Position numbers and translations under genes: made by a program | Origin: Psychrobacter immobilis | GTDB taxonomy: Bacteria; Pseudomonadota; Gammaproteobacteria; Pseudomonadales; Moraxellaceae | NCBI RefSeq assembly: GCF_904846285.1 | Contig: NZ_CAJHAD010000001.1 | Location: 62,001-126,000, forward strand | Length of the DNA stretch: 64,000 nt | Direction: 5' to 3' | Shown here: positions 51,495 to 60,258 of the stretch, piece by piece | Position numbering within the stretch: position 1 is the first letter of the stretch | Layout of the letters: each line of letters opens with the position of its first letter | Notes under the pieces: model-generated | Told to the model about the DNA's origin: nothing | The model's database searches: none | The model's input: the letters and a program-made list of their open reading frames with translations, nothing else

Positions 51495-52511
51495 TTAAGA
51501 AGTATGTCTGATGCGCGGATTGATCAGACCATACAAAATATCAATAAATAAACTAACCAAAATCAAGGCGGTGGCGACCAATAAGATACCGTTTTGCACA
51601 ATAGGATAATCACGGGTAAAGAAGCCGTCGAGTAGCCAATTACCAACACCTGGCCAACTAAAGATAGTCTCAGTGATAATAGCGCCAGCGAGCAAGGTTG
51701 CCATCTGTAAGCCAATTACAGTCACCACCGTAATCAAGGCGTTGCGCATGACGTGTACCAATATCACGCGGCGCGGCGATAAGCCTTTGGCGCGCGCAGT
51801 ACGCACATAGTCTTCATCCAATACCTCTAGCATCGCCGAGCGCGTCATACGTGCAATCATCGCGAGTGGTATGGTCGATAAAGCAATAGACGGTAAGATA
51901 AAGTGTTTTACCACGTCCCAAAATGCGCCCGGTTCACCTGAGGTCAAGGAACCTAATAGCCATGAGCCATATAAAGGTTTAACGTCCAAAAACTGCGCGA
52001 CAGATATCACACCGGCGACGGGTAATAGGCCTAGATAATGGGCAAATATACCGGTTAGGATAGGTCCTAATAAATAAATGGGCATAGAGTAGCCAGCCAG
52101 CGCTCCTGACATCAAGGTGTAATCAATCCATGTACCACGGCGCAGCGCGGCAAAAATACCTAAGCTCACCCCAATGATACTGGCAATGACAATGGCGCAC
52201 ACAGCTAGCTCTAAGGTTGGTACAAAATGGGCAAAGAAGTCTGGTAATACGGGGGTACGGGTACGAAAAGAAGTGCCAAAATCACCGGTCAATATACCGC
52301 TTAAATAATCCCAATATTGGATAATAAGAGGTTTGTCTAAACCAAGTCTTTCTAAGGCACGAGCATGCAGCTCTGGATCGACCATACGCTCACCCATCAT
52401 AATCTCGACGGCATCTCCAGGGACGAGCCGAATCAGGGTAAATGTCGATAGCGTTAAGCCAAGATAGACAGGAATGAGAATGGCAATACGACGCAAAATA
52501 TAAAGTAGCAT
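51495..52511 (-). CDS. dppB: Dipeptide/oligopeptide ABC transporter permease DppB-like
   Basis: A 338-aa permease with the N-terminal helix LRRIAILIPVYLGLTLSTFTLIRLVPGD. The conserved LGLDKPLIIQYWDYLSGILTGDFGTSFRT follows, then five or six further helices. The EAA loop DEDYVRTARAKGLSPRRVILVHVMRNALI is present, with ETIFSWPGVGNWLLDGFFTRDYPIVQ close to the C-terminus. A 204-bp spacer with a GC-rich hairpin separates it from the dppA gene upstream. A 151-bp spacer separates it from dppC. Confidence 0.95.
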   Translation of the reverse strand: MLLYILRRIAILIPVYLGLTLSTFTLIRLVPGDAVEIMMGERMVDPELHARALERLGLDKPLIIQYWDYLSGILTGDFGTSFRTRTPVLPDFFAHFVPTLELAVCAIVIASIIGVSLGIFAALRRGTWIDYTLMSGALAGYSMPIYLLGPILTGIFAHYLGLLPVAGVISVAQFLDVKPLYGSWLLGSLTSGEPGAFWDVVKHFILPSIALSTIPLAMIARMTRSAMLEVLDEDYVRTARAKGLSPRRVILVHVMRNALITVVTVIGLQMATLLAGAIITETIFSWPGVGNWLLDGFFTRDYPIVQNGILLVATALILVSLFIDILYGLINPRIRHTS

Positions 52512-52636
52512 GGGCTGCTCAATAGTTGTGGTTCAATAGTTATGGTTTAATAATTCTAAGTTGATGACTAGAATGTTGATAATGATGAGAGTGTCGGTGA
52601 CAGGATGCTTAACAAAGCGCTTAATTCATATAAATA

Positions 52637-52665
52637 CGGCTGGAGCAGAGTATCTGACCCAGCCG
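52637..52665 (-). other. Intercistronic stem-loop between dppA and dppB
   Basis: CGGCTGG and CCAGCCG form a GC-rich 7-bp stem with a 15-nt loop just after the dppA stop, without a strong T run. This is the usual place for a partial terminator or RNA-stabilising hairpin that lets the binding protein be made in excess. Confidence 0.6.
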
Positions 52666-52715
52666 AATAGCAATTAAACAATCGTGCATGTTTTACCGGA
52701 CTTCATCAGTTAAGA

Positions 52716-54356
52716 TTATTCAATCTTTACACCATCGAAGCGTATTGAGCCAAGTGGACTGATTTTATAATCGACGACGTTTGGTGCGGTGAATACCGTT
52801 ACCACCGAATGCGCCATCGTGGTCCAAGGCAGTTGCTCTTTAAATATTTGCTGAGCTTTTACATAGTCATTGACGCGATCATCTTGATTGGTAATCTGAC
52901 GGGCGTTGGTTACTAAACTGTCAAAGTCTTTATTACACCAGCGTGAGTAGTTATTGCCACCGACCGCATCACAAGATAATAGCGAACCAAGCCAGTTATC
53001 TGGATCGCCATTGTCACCCGTCCAACCTGCTAAGATAACATCAGGCTCACCTTTAGCGGCGCGTTTTAGATACTCGCCCCACTCATAAGTGACCAGCTTG
53101 GTATTAACACCAATCTTCGCCCAATCTGCTTGCAACATTTCAGCCATGAGCTTGGCATTCGGGTTGTAGGGGCGCTGAACTGGCATATACCAGAGGTTGA
53201 TGGCAAGTTTGTCAGCTCCTGCTTCTTTCATAAGCGCTTTGGCTTTTTCGACGTCATAAGGGGCATCTTTAATCGATTTATCGTAACCCCATTGCGTGGG
53301 TGGCATAGGATTGGTGGCTTTAAGCCCTTCGCTTTGATAAACGGCGTTGATAATAGCTTCTTTGTTGATGGCCATATCTAATGCTTGACGAACTTTAAGG
53401 TCGCTAAGCTTTGGCTTTTCAACGTTATAGCCGACATAACCGATGTTGAAGCCGGGTTGGTCAAGCACGGTGGCCTTACCAGATTTTTTAACAGACTCAA
53501 TTTCGGCAGGTTTTGGATAAGCGGACACATGACATTCGCCAGCTTGCACTTTTTGCGCACGAACCGCCGAGTCTTTAGTGATAACAAATACAAGATTATC
53601 GATATGAATATCGTCTTTGTTCCAATAATCTGGATTTTTGGTATAACGAATTTGCGCGTCTTTTTGGTAGGAGGTAAAGACGAAAGGTCCGGTACCTACT
53701 GGTTTGGTGTTGATATCAGCAGCATTACCAGCAGCCATTAACTTGTCTGCATATTCAGCAGAATCGATGTAAGCAAAGGCCATCGCTAGGTTTTGTAAAA
53801 ACGGCGCATTGGTCTCGCTGAGAGTAATTTTTACGGTATTTTCATCGACTTTTTCGATAGTAGATATCAGATCAGGCAATCCCATGCCGACAGAATACGG
53901 GAACTCAGCAGGATAGGCTTTATTAAATTCAAAATCAGGATTGGTGATACGTTCTAGCGTAAAGACTACGTCGTCCGCATTAAAATCGCGGGTTGGGGTA
54001 AAGTAATCGGTTTTACCAAATTTGACACCTTTACGTAGATTAAAGGTATAGGTTTTGCCGTCTTCGCTAATATCCCAGCTTTCGGCTAAGGCTGGCTGAA
54101 TCTCAGTGCCATCTCTTTTGAATTCTACCAAGCCGTTGTAAATAGGATAGGCGCTCGCATCGAAATCAGTACCTGCCGTATACTGTGCGGGATCGAAGCC
54201 AGCAGGGCTGCCTTCTGAGCAATAAAGTAGGGTTTTCGCGGCTTTGGCGTCTGAGCTGGCAGCAGTTCCGTCAGTGGTTTTGTTGTCGCCGCTACAGGCG
54301 CTGATACCTAAGATAACCGTCGCCAACAGGGTCAATTTGAAAAGTGATTTTTGCAT
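52716..54356 (-). CDS. dppA: Peptide-binding lipoprotein DppA-like (SBP family 5)
   Basis: A 546-aa solute-binding protein. The N-terminus is a lipoprotein signal (LLATVILGISAC, lipid-modified Cys21) followed by a polar linker. SBP_bac_5 features include LLYCSEGSPAGFDPAQY, NGLVEFKRDGTEIQPALAESWDISEDGKTYTFNLRKGVKF and the signature DVVFTLERI. Also present are PTQWGYDKSI and ILAGWTGDNGDPDNWLGSLLSCDAVGGNNYSRWCN. The D-x-D-N-W loop and two Cys near the peptide pocket match DppA proteins for dipeptides, though haem or other short peptides remain possible. First gene of the operon, with 547 bp of non-coding sequence upstream. Confidence 0.95.
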   Translation of the reverse strand: MQKSLFKLTLLATVILGISACSGDNKTTDGTAASSDAKAAKTLLYCSEGSPAGFDPAQYTAGTDFDASAYPIYNGLVEFKRDGTEIQPALAESWDISEDGKTYTFNLRKGVKFGKTDYFTPTRDFNADDVVFTLERITNPDFEFNKAYPAEFPYSVGMGLPDLISTIEKVDENTVKITLSETNAPFLQNLAMAFAYIDSAEYADKLMAAGNAADINTKPVGTGPFVFTSYQKDAQIRYTKNPDYWNKDDIHIDNLVFVITKDSAVRAQKVQAGECHVSAYPKPAEIESVKKSGKATVLDQPGFNIGYVGYNVEKPKLSDLKVRQALDMAINKEAIINAVYQSEGLKATNPMPPTQWGYDKSIKDAPYDVEKAKALMKEAGADKLAINLWYMPVQRPYNPNAKLMAEMLQADWAKIGVNTKLVTYEWGEYLKRAAKGEPDVILAGWTGDNGDPDNWLGSLLSCDAVGGNNYSRWCNKDFDSLVTNARQITNQDDRVNDYVKAQQIFKEQLPWTTMAHSVVTVFTAPNVVDYKISPLGSIRFDGVKIE

Positions 54357-54903
54357 TATTACATCCTATGTAATTATAATTAGTTGCCAAGCATCTTTAT
54401 AAGTTCGTTTGCGAACCATAAATATGCTTGACGTCCTTTTAATTCCCTTTAAAGCAATTGTTTATATCGTATTGTTGATAAGCAAATAAAAAATGCGTCA
54501 GGTTCTATAAACCGTCAGTCAGGTTTGCAAAAAATACTGATATAAATAAGTCGTTTAAATATACTCTGTTAAACACTGCTAATGCAAGGCATCTATAAAC
54601 TAATTTTGATAGAAAACGTTTCGTTTTAATATCTTTATTGCCGAATTTATTAGTCGTTACTGAATTCAGTAAACTAACGTCGCTTGTCGATTTTTTTCAG
54701 TATTCTAAAAACCAGAACATAGACTGTTAATATAAAATTGCCTAAATAAGTTCTAAAGATAGCAACGAAAAAATATGAGCCATATTTTTATACCATCAGC
54801 TTATTCTCATTTTATTGAATATAAAGTTTTGAATAGATAAGCTTGTTAAAGAAAAGCAGCCATAATAAGCTGCTTATCCCATTCCATCCTATCCTAACGT
54901 ATT
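54357..54903. other. 547-bp region upstream of dppA
   Basis: Holds the dpp promoter region and, at the far end, the terminator of the GMC oxidoreductase gene. On the minus strand TTTGCA (54526-54531), 16 bp, TATAGA (54504-54509) is a possible promoter. No gene was seen. Confidence 0.4.
54851..54876 (-). terminator. Terminator downstream of the GMC oxidoreductase gene
   Basis: On the minus strand AAGCAGC...GCTGCTT is followed by TTCTTT: a 7-bp stem with an 8-nt loop and a T-rich tail. Confidence 0.65.
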
Positions 54904-56547
54904 TTATGACGCGGCTAGCTCAATATGGTTGTGGTTGGCTTTAATAAGGTCGGCCAATTTTTCAGCAATCATAATCGTTGGCGCATTGGTATTAGCGCTA
55001 ATCAAGGTCGGCATTACGGACGCATCAATAACCCGTAATCCACTGACGCCGCGTACTTTTAATTCTAAGTCGACCACTGATTTGTCATCTGAACCCATAC
55101 GACAAGTACCGACAGGATGGTAGATGGTATCTGACTTATTGCGGATATAGCCGAGCATACCGTCTTTTTCGATATAAGGAGCAGGGTAGTCTTCGGTGAT
55201 ATATTTTGCGATGGGCGATTCTTGCATAATAGCGCGCGTACGCTCAGCGCCCGCCACCATATACTCTACGTCTTTGGGATGCGAGAGATAGTTTGGATCA
55301 ATCAATACCGCCGCTGATGGGTCGGCTGAATCAAGCCTTACTGTCCCGCGACTTTCGGGTCTTAAGTAACAGCTATGACAAGAGACGGCAAAGCCGCGTC
55401 TAAGATCACGACCATGCTCAATCACGCGCGATATGACAAAATGCAACTGAGTATTTGGCCATTCTTTTGGGTCGTCACCGACACTAAAAAACGCGCCCGC
55501 TTCAGCATAGTTGGTAGACAAGAGGCCCGTGCCATCCTTTCTCCACTGGCGAATGCTTTTGGTTAAGGTTGAAATGCTTGCCATACCAATACCGATGACA
55601 TCAGTGGTATTAACCTTATAATCAAAGACGACGTCTAAATGGTCTTGTAGGTTACCGCCAACCTCGGGCGCATCGACTAAGACATCGATATCATGAGACT
55701 GCAAATGCTCAGCAGGACCAATACCCGATAACATCAGAACTTTGGGTGAGCCAAAAGCGCCACCTGATAAAATCACTTCATGGTTTGCCATCACCGTATG
55801 CTCGACGCCATCTTTTTCATAAGCGACGCCAACGGCTCGTTTGTCTTCAAAGATGACTCGGTTGGCTTGGGCGTGGGTAATGACGGTCAGATTTGGTCGG
55901 CTTTGAACTGGATGCAAATAAGCGGCCGCCGCAGAGCAGCGTTGACCTTGTTTTTCGCCATGAAAATGGGTGACTTGATATAAGCCTGCACCGTCTTGTT
56001 TTTTGCCATTAAAGTCATCATTTTGATCTAAACCATTGGCAACGGCAGCTTCTACAAATGCTTTTGAGATATCACGCGGGCTTAATAAGTCGCTGACATG
56101 CAAAGGTCCACTATCACCATGCAGCTCATCTGCGCCATGGATATTATTTTCAGCTTTGATAAAGTAGGGCAACACATCGTCAAAACCCCAACCTTCGCAG
56201 CCTTGCTCAACCCAGCGCTCATAGTCTAAGGCACTGCCACGGGTATAAATCATGGCATTAATCGCTGATGAACCACCCAAGCATTGCCCACGTGGTTGGA
56301 AGCCACGCCGGTTATTCAGATGCGCTTGCGGGGTAGTATGAAAGCACCAATTGTTCAATTTTAGCGGTTTGCCTGGGACTAGGAGAATCAAACCTGCAGG
56401 GACACGAACCGCAAGGTCTTTGCCTTCGCCGCCATATTCTAATAAGCAGACACTGATGTCTGGATTTTCTGTCAGCCGGCTGGCAAGCACGCAGCCTGCA
56501 GAACCGCCACCCACGATGACGTAATCAAACTTTGGATCAACTTCCAT
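54904..56547 (-). CDS. GMC-family FAD-dependent alcohol/choline dehydrogenase
   Basis: A 547-aa flavoprotein of the glucose-methanol-choline family. The FAD-binding [19 protein letters not shown] (GxGxxG, residues 13-18) is present, then [19 protein letters not shown] (signature 1) and [19 protein letters not shown] (signature 2). The C-terminal catalytic site is [12 protein letters not shown], with the distal [18 protein letters not shown]. It is close in pattern to BetA and to the AlkJ-type alcohol dehydrogenases, which pass electrons to the respiratory chain. With no betB, betI or choline transporter nearby and a cluster of alcohol and aldehyde dehydrogenases upstream, an alcohol substrate seems likelier than choline. 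AAGGAAG precedes the ATG. Confidence 0.9.
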   Translation of the reverse strand: MEVDPKFDYVIVGGGSAGCVLASRLTENPDISVCLLEYGGEGKDLAVRVPAGLILLVPGKPLKLNNWCFHTTPQAHLNNRRGFQPRGQCLGGSSAINAMIYTRGSALDYERWVEQGCEGWGFDDVLPYFIKAENNIHGADELHGDSGPLHVSDLLSPRDISKAFVEAAVANGLDQNDDFNGKKQDGAGLYQVTHFHGEKQGQRCSAAAAYLHPVQSRPNLTVITHAQANRVIFEDKRAVGVAYEKDGVEHTVMANHEVILSGGAFGSPKVLMLSGIGPAEHLQSHDIDVLVDAPEVGGNLQDHLDVVFDYKVNTTDVIGIGMASISTLTKSIRQWRKDGTGLLSTNYAEAGAFFSVGDDPKEWPNTQLHFVISRVIEHGRDLRRGFAVSCHSCYLRPESRGTVRLDSADPSAAVLIDPNYLSHPKDVEYMVAGAERTRAIMQESPIAKYITEDYPAPYIEKDGMLGYIRNKSDTIYHPVGTCRMGSDDKSVVDLELKVRGVSGLRVIDASVMPTLISANTNAPTIMIAEKLADLIKANHNHIELAAS

Positions 56548-56778
56548 GTTATCTTCCTTATAGCATCCATGCTTATTAAAACGCGCTCATTAAAGCGAGC
56601 TTCTAAAATCGCTTCCGTCTTACAGTATCTATTATTTTGCTCAAATAATGCAATAAAAATGACCAAGTGGTATTTGGCAAAGTGATATTGCTCAAAGTGT
56701 TATGAAAAACTCAATGTCCGATAAGACATAAAATGCGCTGATATGAGACTTATAGCGTATTGTGAATAAAGTCGCATT

Positions 56779-57105
56779 TTATAGCGCACATACTTCTGAG
56801 CGCACAATAAAGCGCTTACCTTCAGGTATCTCAAGCGAAAAACTGGCCCCACGTCCATCGACCACATCGATGGTCAAATCGGTATGTTGCCAGAGTTTAT
56901 GCTGCGCTTTACCCATATAAAAAGGACAGCCAGCTAGCTCACCGATGAGCACGTCTTGGCCGCCCACTTTGAACTCGCCCAATGGATAACACATCGGTGA
57001 GCTACCATCGCAGCAGCCGCCTGATTGATGAAACATCAGCTCGCCATGTTTAGATTTGAGTAATTCGATTAATGCTTTGCAGGATTCTGTTGCCGTGACT
57101 TTCAT
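56779..57105 (-). CDS. DUF779 family protein
   Basis: A 108-aa protein of the DUF779 family, often found beside aldehyde dehydrogenase genes. The start is ATG 57105 (MKVTATESCKALIELLKSKHG), with AAGGAA at ideal spacing; an in-frame ATG 87 nt upstream lacks one. It shows the cysteine-rich family signature HQSGGCCDGSSPMCYPLGEF, then GGQDVLIGELAGCPFYM and DVVDGRGASFSLEIPEGKRF. The clustered cysteines suggest metal binding, but the function is unknown. It lies 211 bp after the zinc alcohol dehydrogenase gene and is probably part of the same unit. Confidence 0.9.
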   Translation of the reverse strand: MKVTATESCKALIELLKSKHGELMFHQSGGCCDGSSPMCYPLGEFKVGGQDVLIGELAGCPFYMGKAQHKLWQHTDLTIDVVDGRGASFSLEIPEGKRFIVRSEVCAL

Positions 57106-57316
57106 AATGATTTCCTTATCGTTAGACCCGAACGGATGCCTTTCATAATCATACTGAGTAAAATAAAATATAAAGGGTCGCATCATATTCACTCACATCA
57201 TTTATCATATGTGGTTGAAAATGATACGACCCTTTACTAATGATTAATCTAGCCAGTCATTGAGACGGTGTTACGGATCTCAAAATATTATAAAGCATGT
57301 GGCAACATAATTGTTG

Positions 57317-58345
57317 CTACATACTATAGTCAATGACAATGCGACCTTCGATTTTGCCATCACGCATACGATCAAAGATATCATTGATATTTTCTAGTGG
57401 CTCAGCGGCAACGGTGGCTTTTACTTTGCCTGCTGCTGCCATGTCTAGCGACTCTTGCAAGTCGAGACGCGTACCAACGATTGAGCCACGAATGGTAATA
57501 CCGTTTAAAACAGTATCAAAAATGGATACTGGGAATTCGCCCGTTGGTAGACCATTACAGACCAAAGTACCACCGCGTCGTAACATGCCCAACGCTTGAT
57601 CAAAGGCTTTTGAAGATACCGCTGTCACGAGCGCACCGTGAGCACCGCCGATTTCTTTTTGTAGATATTCAGCAGGGTCAGTATTTTTCGCATTGACAGT
57701 GACTTTGGCACCCAGTTTTTTAGCGAATGCCAGTTTTTCTTCATCAATATCCACAGCAGCAACGTTTAATCCCATTGCTATGGCATACTGAACAGCCATA
57801 TGTCCCAGTCCACCGATACCTGAAATGACAACCCAATCGCCTGGCTTGGTGTCGGTCATTTTAAGACCTTTGTAAACCGTGACGCCTGCACATAACACTG
57901 GTGCAATTTCAATAGAGTCAACGCTTTCAGGAATGATACCGACATAGTTGGCATCTGCTAGTACATATTCTGCAAAGCTGCCGTTTACGGAATAACCAGA
58001 GTTTTGTTGGCTTTCGCATAAAGTTTCCCAACCACCTAAGCAATGGGTACAGTGGCCACAAGCAGAGTAGAGCCAAGGGATACCGACTCGGTCGCCTTCT
58101 TTGACATGGTGCACATTGTCACCAACGGCAGTGATAAGACCAACGCCTTCGTGGCCTGGGATAAACGGTGGGCAAGGTTTGACTGGCCAATCGCCCTCAA
58201 TGGCATGCAAATCGGTATGACAGACACCTGATGCCTGCATTTTTACGACGATTTGACCAGCACCTGCGGTTGGAATATCTACTTCTTCAATTTCTAAGGG
58301 TTGTCCGAATTCATGCAGCACGGCCGCTTTCATTTTATTACTCAC
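57317..58345 (-). CDS. adhP: Zinc-dependent alcohol dehydrogenase (AdhP-like)
   Basis: A 342-aa medium-chain alcohol dehydrogenase. GTG 58345 is chosen as start because AAGGAG is placed exactly 7 nt upstream; the ATG at 58363 overlaps that site and cannot be used with it. Catalytic zinc ligands are C42 ([16 protein letters not shown]) and H65 (GHEGVG). The structural zinc is at C96, C99, C102 and C110 ([17 protein letters not shown]). The NAD fold shows [16 protein letters not shown] and acidic AVDID, indicating NAD. It is of the ethanol-active AdhP type. It lies 97 bp after an aldehyde dehydrogenase gene, so the pair could take ethanol to acetate. Confidence 0.93.
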   Translation of the reverse strand: MSNKMKAAVLHEFGQPLEIEEVDIPTAGAGQIVVKMQASGVCHTDLHAIEGDWPVKPCPPFIPGHEGVGLITAVGDNVHHVKEGDRVGIPWLYSACGHCTHCLGGWETLCESQQNSGYSVNGSFAEYVLADANYVGIIPESVDSIEIAPVLCAGVTVYKGLKMTDTKPGDWVVISGIGGLGHMAVQYAIAMGLNVAAVDIDEEKLAFAKKLGAKVTVNAKNTDPAEYLQKEIGGAHGALVTAVSSKAFDQALGMLRRGGTLVCNGLPTGEFPVSIFDTVLNGITIRGSIVGTRLDLQESLDMAAAGKVKATVAAEPLENINDIFDRMRDGKIEGRIVIDYSM

Positions 58346-58378
58346 GTTGTAACTCCTTGTCATCGTTCTTTACATTAA

Positions 58379-58428
58379 GATGCTCAGCGAGCATCGAGGT
58401 CGCACTTTACAGTTTTGCCATAAAGTGC
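58379..58428 (-). other. Two adjacent hairpins between the aldehyde and alcohol dehydrogenase genes
   Basis: GCACTTTA...TAAAGTGC (58402-58428, 8-bp stem, 11-nt loop) and GATGCTC-AGC-GAGCATC (58379-58395, 7-bp stem). Neither has a T run, so they are more likely RNA-processing or stabilising elements in a shared transcript. Confidence 0.5.
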
Positions 58429-58442
58429 TTTGAAAAACAGAA

Positions 58443-59969
58443 TTAAAAGAAGCCCATCGCTTTAGGACTGTACGATACGAGCATGTTTTTGGTTTGCTGA
58501 TAGTGATCAAGCATCATCAGATGGTTTTCGCGACCGATACCAGACTGCTTATACCCACCAAACGCTGAATGCGCAGGATAAAGGTGATAACAGTTCGTCC
58601 AAACGCGACCGGCTTTAATGCCGCGACCGAAACGATAAGCGCGAGTGCCGTTACGCGTCCAGACACCAGCACCTAGACCGTATAAGGTATCATTGGCAAG
58701 CGCCATGGCTTCTTCATCGTCTTTAAAAGTGGTGACGGCAAGCACAGGACCAAAGATCTCTTCTTGGAACACGCGCATATCATTGGTGCCTTCAAAGATG
58801 GTTGGCTGTACATAGTAACCGTTTGCCATGTCGCCATCATGTTTGGCAATTTCACCGCCGACAAGGACTTTTGCCCCTTCTTTTTTACCAATATCGAGAT
58901 AAGAGAGGATTTTTTCTAATTGATCTGAGCTGGCCTGAGCGCCAATCATGGTATCGGTATCGAGCGGGTTACCCATTTTGATGGCTTTAACGCGGGCGAT
59001 ACAGCGTTTCATAAATTCATCATAGATGCTTTCGTGCACGAGGGCACGTGATGGGCAAGTACAGACCTCACCTTGGTTGAGCGCAAACATGACCAAGCCT
59101 TCAACGGCTTTATCTAAGAAGTCATCGTCTTCATCCATGATATCGGCAAAGAAAATGTTTGGACTTTTGCCACCCAGCTCTAGCGTTACCGGAATGATAT
59201 TTTCACTGGCGTATTGCATAATTAAGCGACCAGTGGTGGTCTCACCAGTAAAGGAAACTTTATCGATACGCGGGTTAGAAGCGATTGGCTTACCGGCTTC
59301 AACACCAAAACCGTTAACGACGTTTAGTACGCCTTTTGGTAAAATGTCCGCCGCGCCTATTAAGTCAAGCATGTACAGAACAGAAGCAGGGGTTTGCTCG
59401 GCAGGCTTAAGGACGACACAGTTACCCGCTGCAAGCGCAGGGGCAATTTTCCAAATCGCCATCAGAATAGGGAAGTTCCAAGGAATGATTTGACCAACGA
59501 CACCTAGTGGCTCATGAAAATGATAGGCGACGGTATCTTCATCAATTTGGCTGATGCCGCCTTCTTGTGCGCGGATAACGCCAGCGAAGTAACGCAAATG
59601 GTCGATAGCGATTGGAATATCAGCTGCGAGGGTTTCGCGTACCGGTTTACCGTTTTCGTAGCTCTCGGCGATAGCGATAGCCTCTAAATTGGCTTCGATA
59701 CCGTCGGCAAGTTTGAGCAACATCTTAGAGCGTTCAGTGACACTGGTTTTGCCCCATGCGTCTTTGGCGGCGTGAGCGGCATCCAGCGCCGCTTCAATAT
59801 CGGCTTCTTTTGAACGCGCAACTTGACAGAAGATTTTACCGTCGATAGGACTTGAGTTGTCGAAGTACTCGCCATCGATTGGCGCGACCCACTCACCATT
59901 GATGAAGTTGTCATATTTTTTGCGAAATTGGACGGGACTATTTTCAGTATTGGGGTAGGCGTATAACAT
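58443..59969 (-). CDS. NAD-dependent aldehyde dehydrogenase (ExaC/AldB-like)
   Basis: A 508-aa aldehyde dehydrogenase of the acetaldehyde-oxidising group. Characteristic are [23 protein letters not shown] near the N-terminus, the NAD-binding [43 protein letters not shown], general base [14 protein letters not shown], and catalytic Cys in [17 protein letters not shown]. The ending [36 protein letters not shown] is typical of AldB/ExaC. The CTCPSR motif with two cysteines is standard for this subgroup. CAAGGAATCGTTC precedes the ATG. First gene of the minus-strand alcohol/aldehyde cluster; no regulator such as AcoR is adjacent. Confidence 0.94.
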   Translation of the reverse strand: MLYAYPNTENSPVQFRKKYDNFINGEWVAPIDGEYFDNSSPIDGKIFCQVARSKEADIEAALDAAHAAKDAWGKTSVTERSKMLLKLADGIEANLEAIAIAESYENGKPVRETLAADIPIAIDHLRYFAGVIRAQEGGISQIDEDTVAYHFHEPLGVVGQIIPWNFPILMAIWKIAPALAAGNCVVLKPAEQTPASVLYMLDLIGAADILPKGVLNVVNGFGVEAGKPIASNPRIDKVSFTGETTTGRLIMQYASENIIPVTLELGGKSPNIFFADIMDEDDDFLDKAVEGLVMFALNQGEVCTCPSRALVHESIYDEFMKRCIARVKAIKMGNPLDTDTMIGAQASSDQLEKILSYLDIGKKEGAKVLVGGEIAKHDGDMANGYYVQPTIFEGTNDMRVFQEEIFGPVLAVTTFKDDEEAMALANDTLYGLGAGVWTRNGTRAYRFGRGIKAGRVWTNCYHLYPAHSAFGGYKQSGIGRENHLMMLDHYQQTKNMLVSYSPKAMGFF

Positions 59970-60258
59970 GAACGATTCCTTGTTGTGTATTATGGCTATT
60001 TAAGAGCAAACGACTTAAGCATAAATATTTGGCCATCCTGACCAAGCTGTGACTCTATCGTACTGAGCTTTGGCGCTGAGTGATAATGACTTTTTATAAT
60101 GATATATTTTGTATCGTATAACTTTAGGTTATGTGATCTGAGGTGGTTAAAGTGGTTCGCAAAACCGGCGTAGCTGTTATAATTGTGGACAGCTTTTCCC
60201 TCATAATTTGTACTTAAGCTCCTTTTCTTATTACTATTAACTAAATTGGTTTGGATAT

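Noticed and set aside
59026-59493. 155-codon frame antisense to the aldehyde dehydrogenase
   Set aside because: This is a shadow of a strongly conserved gene.
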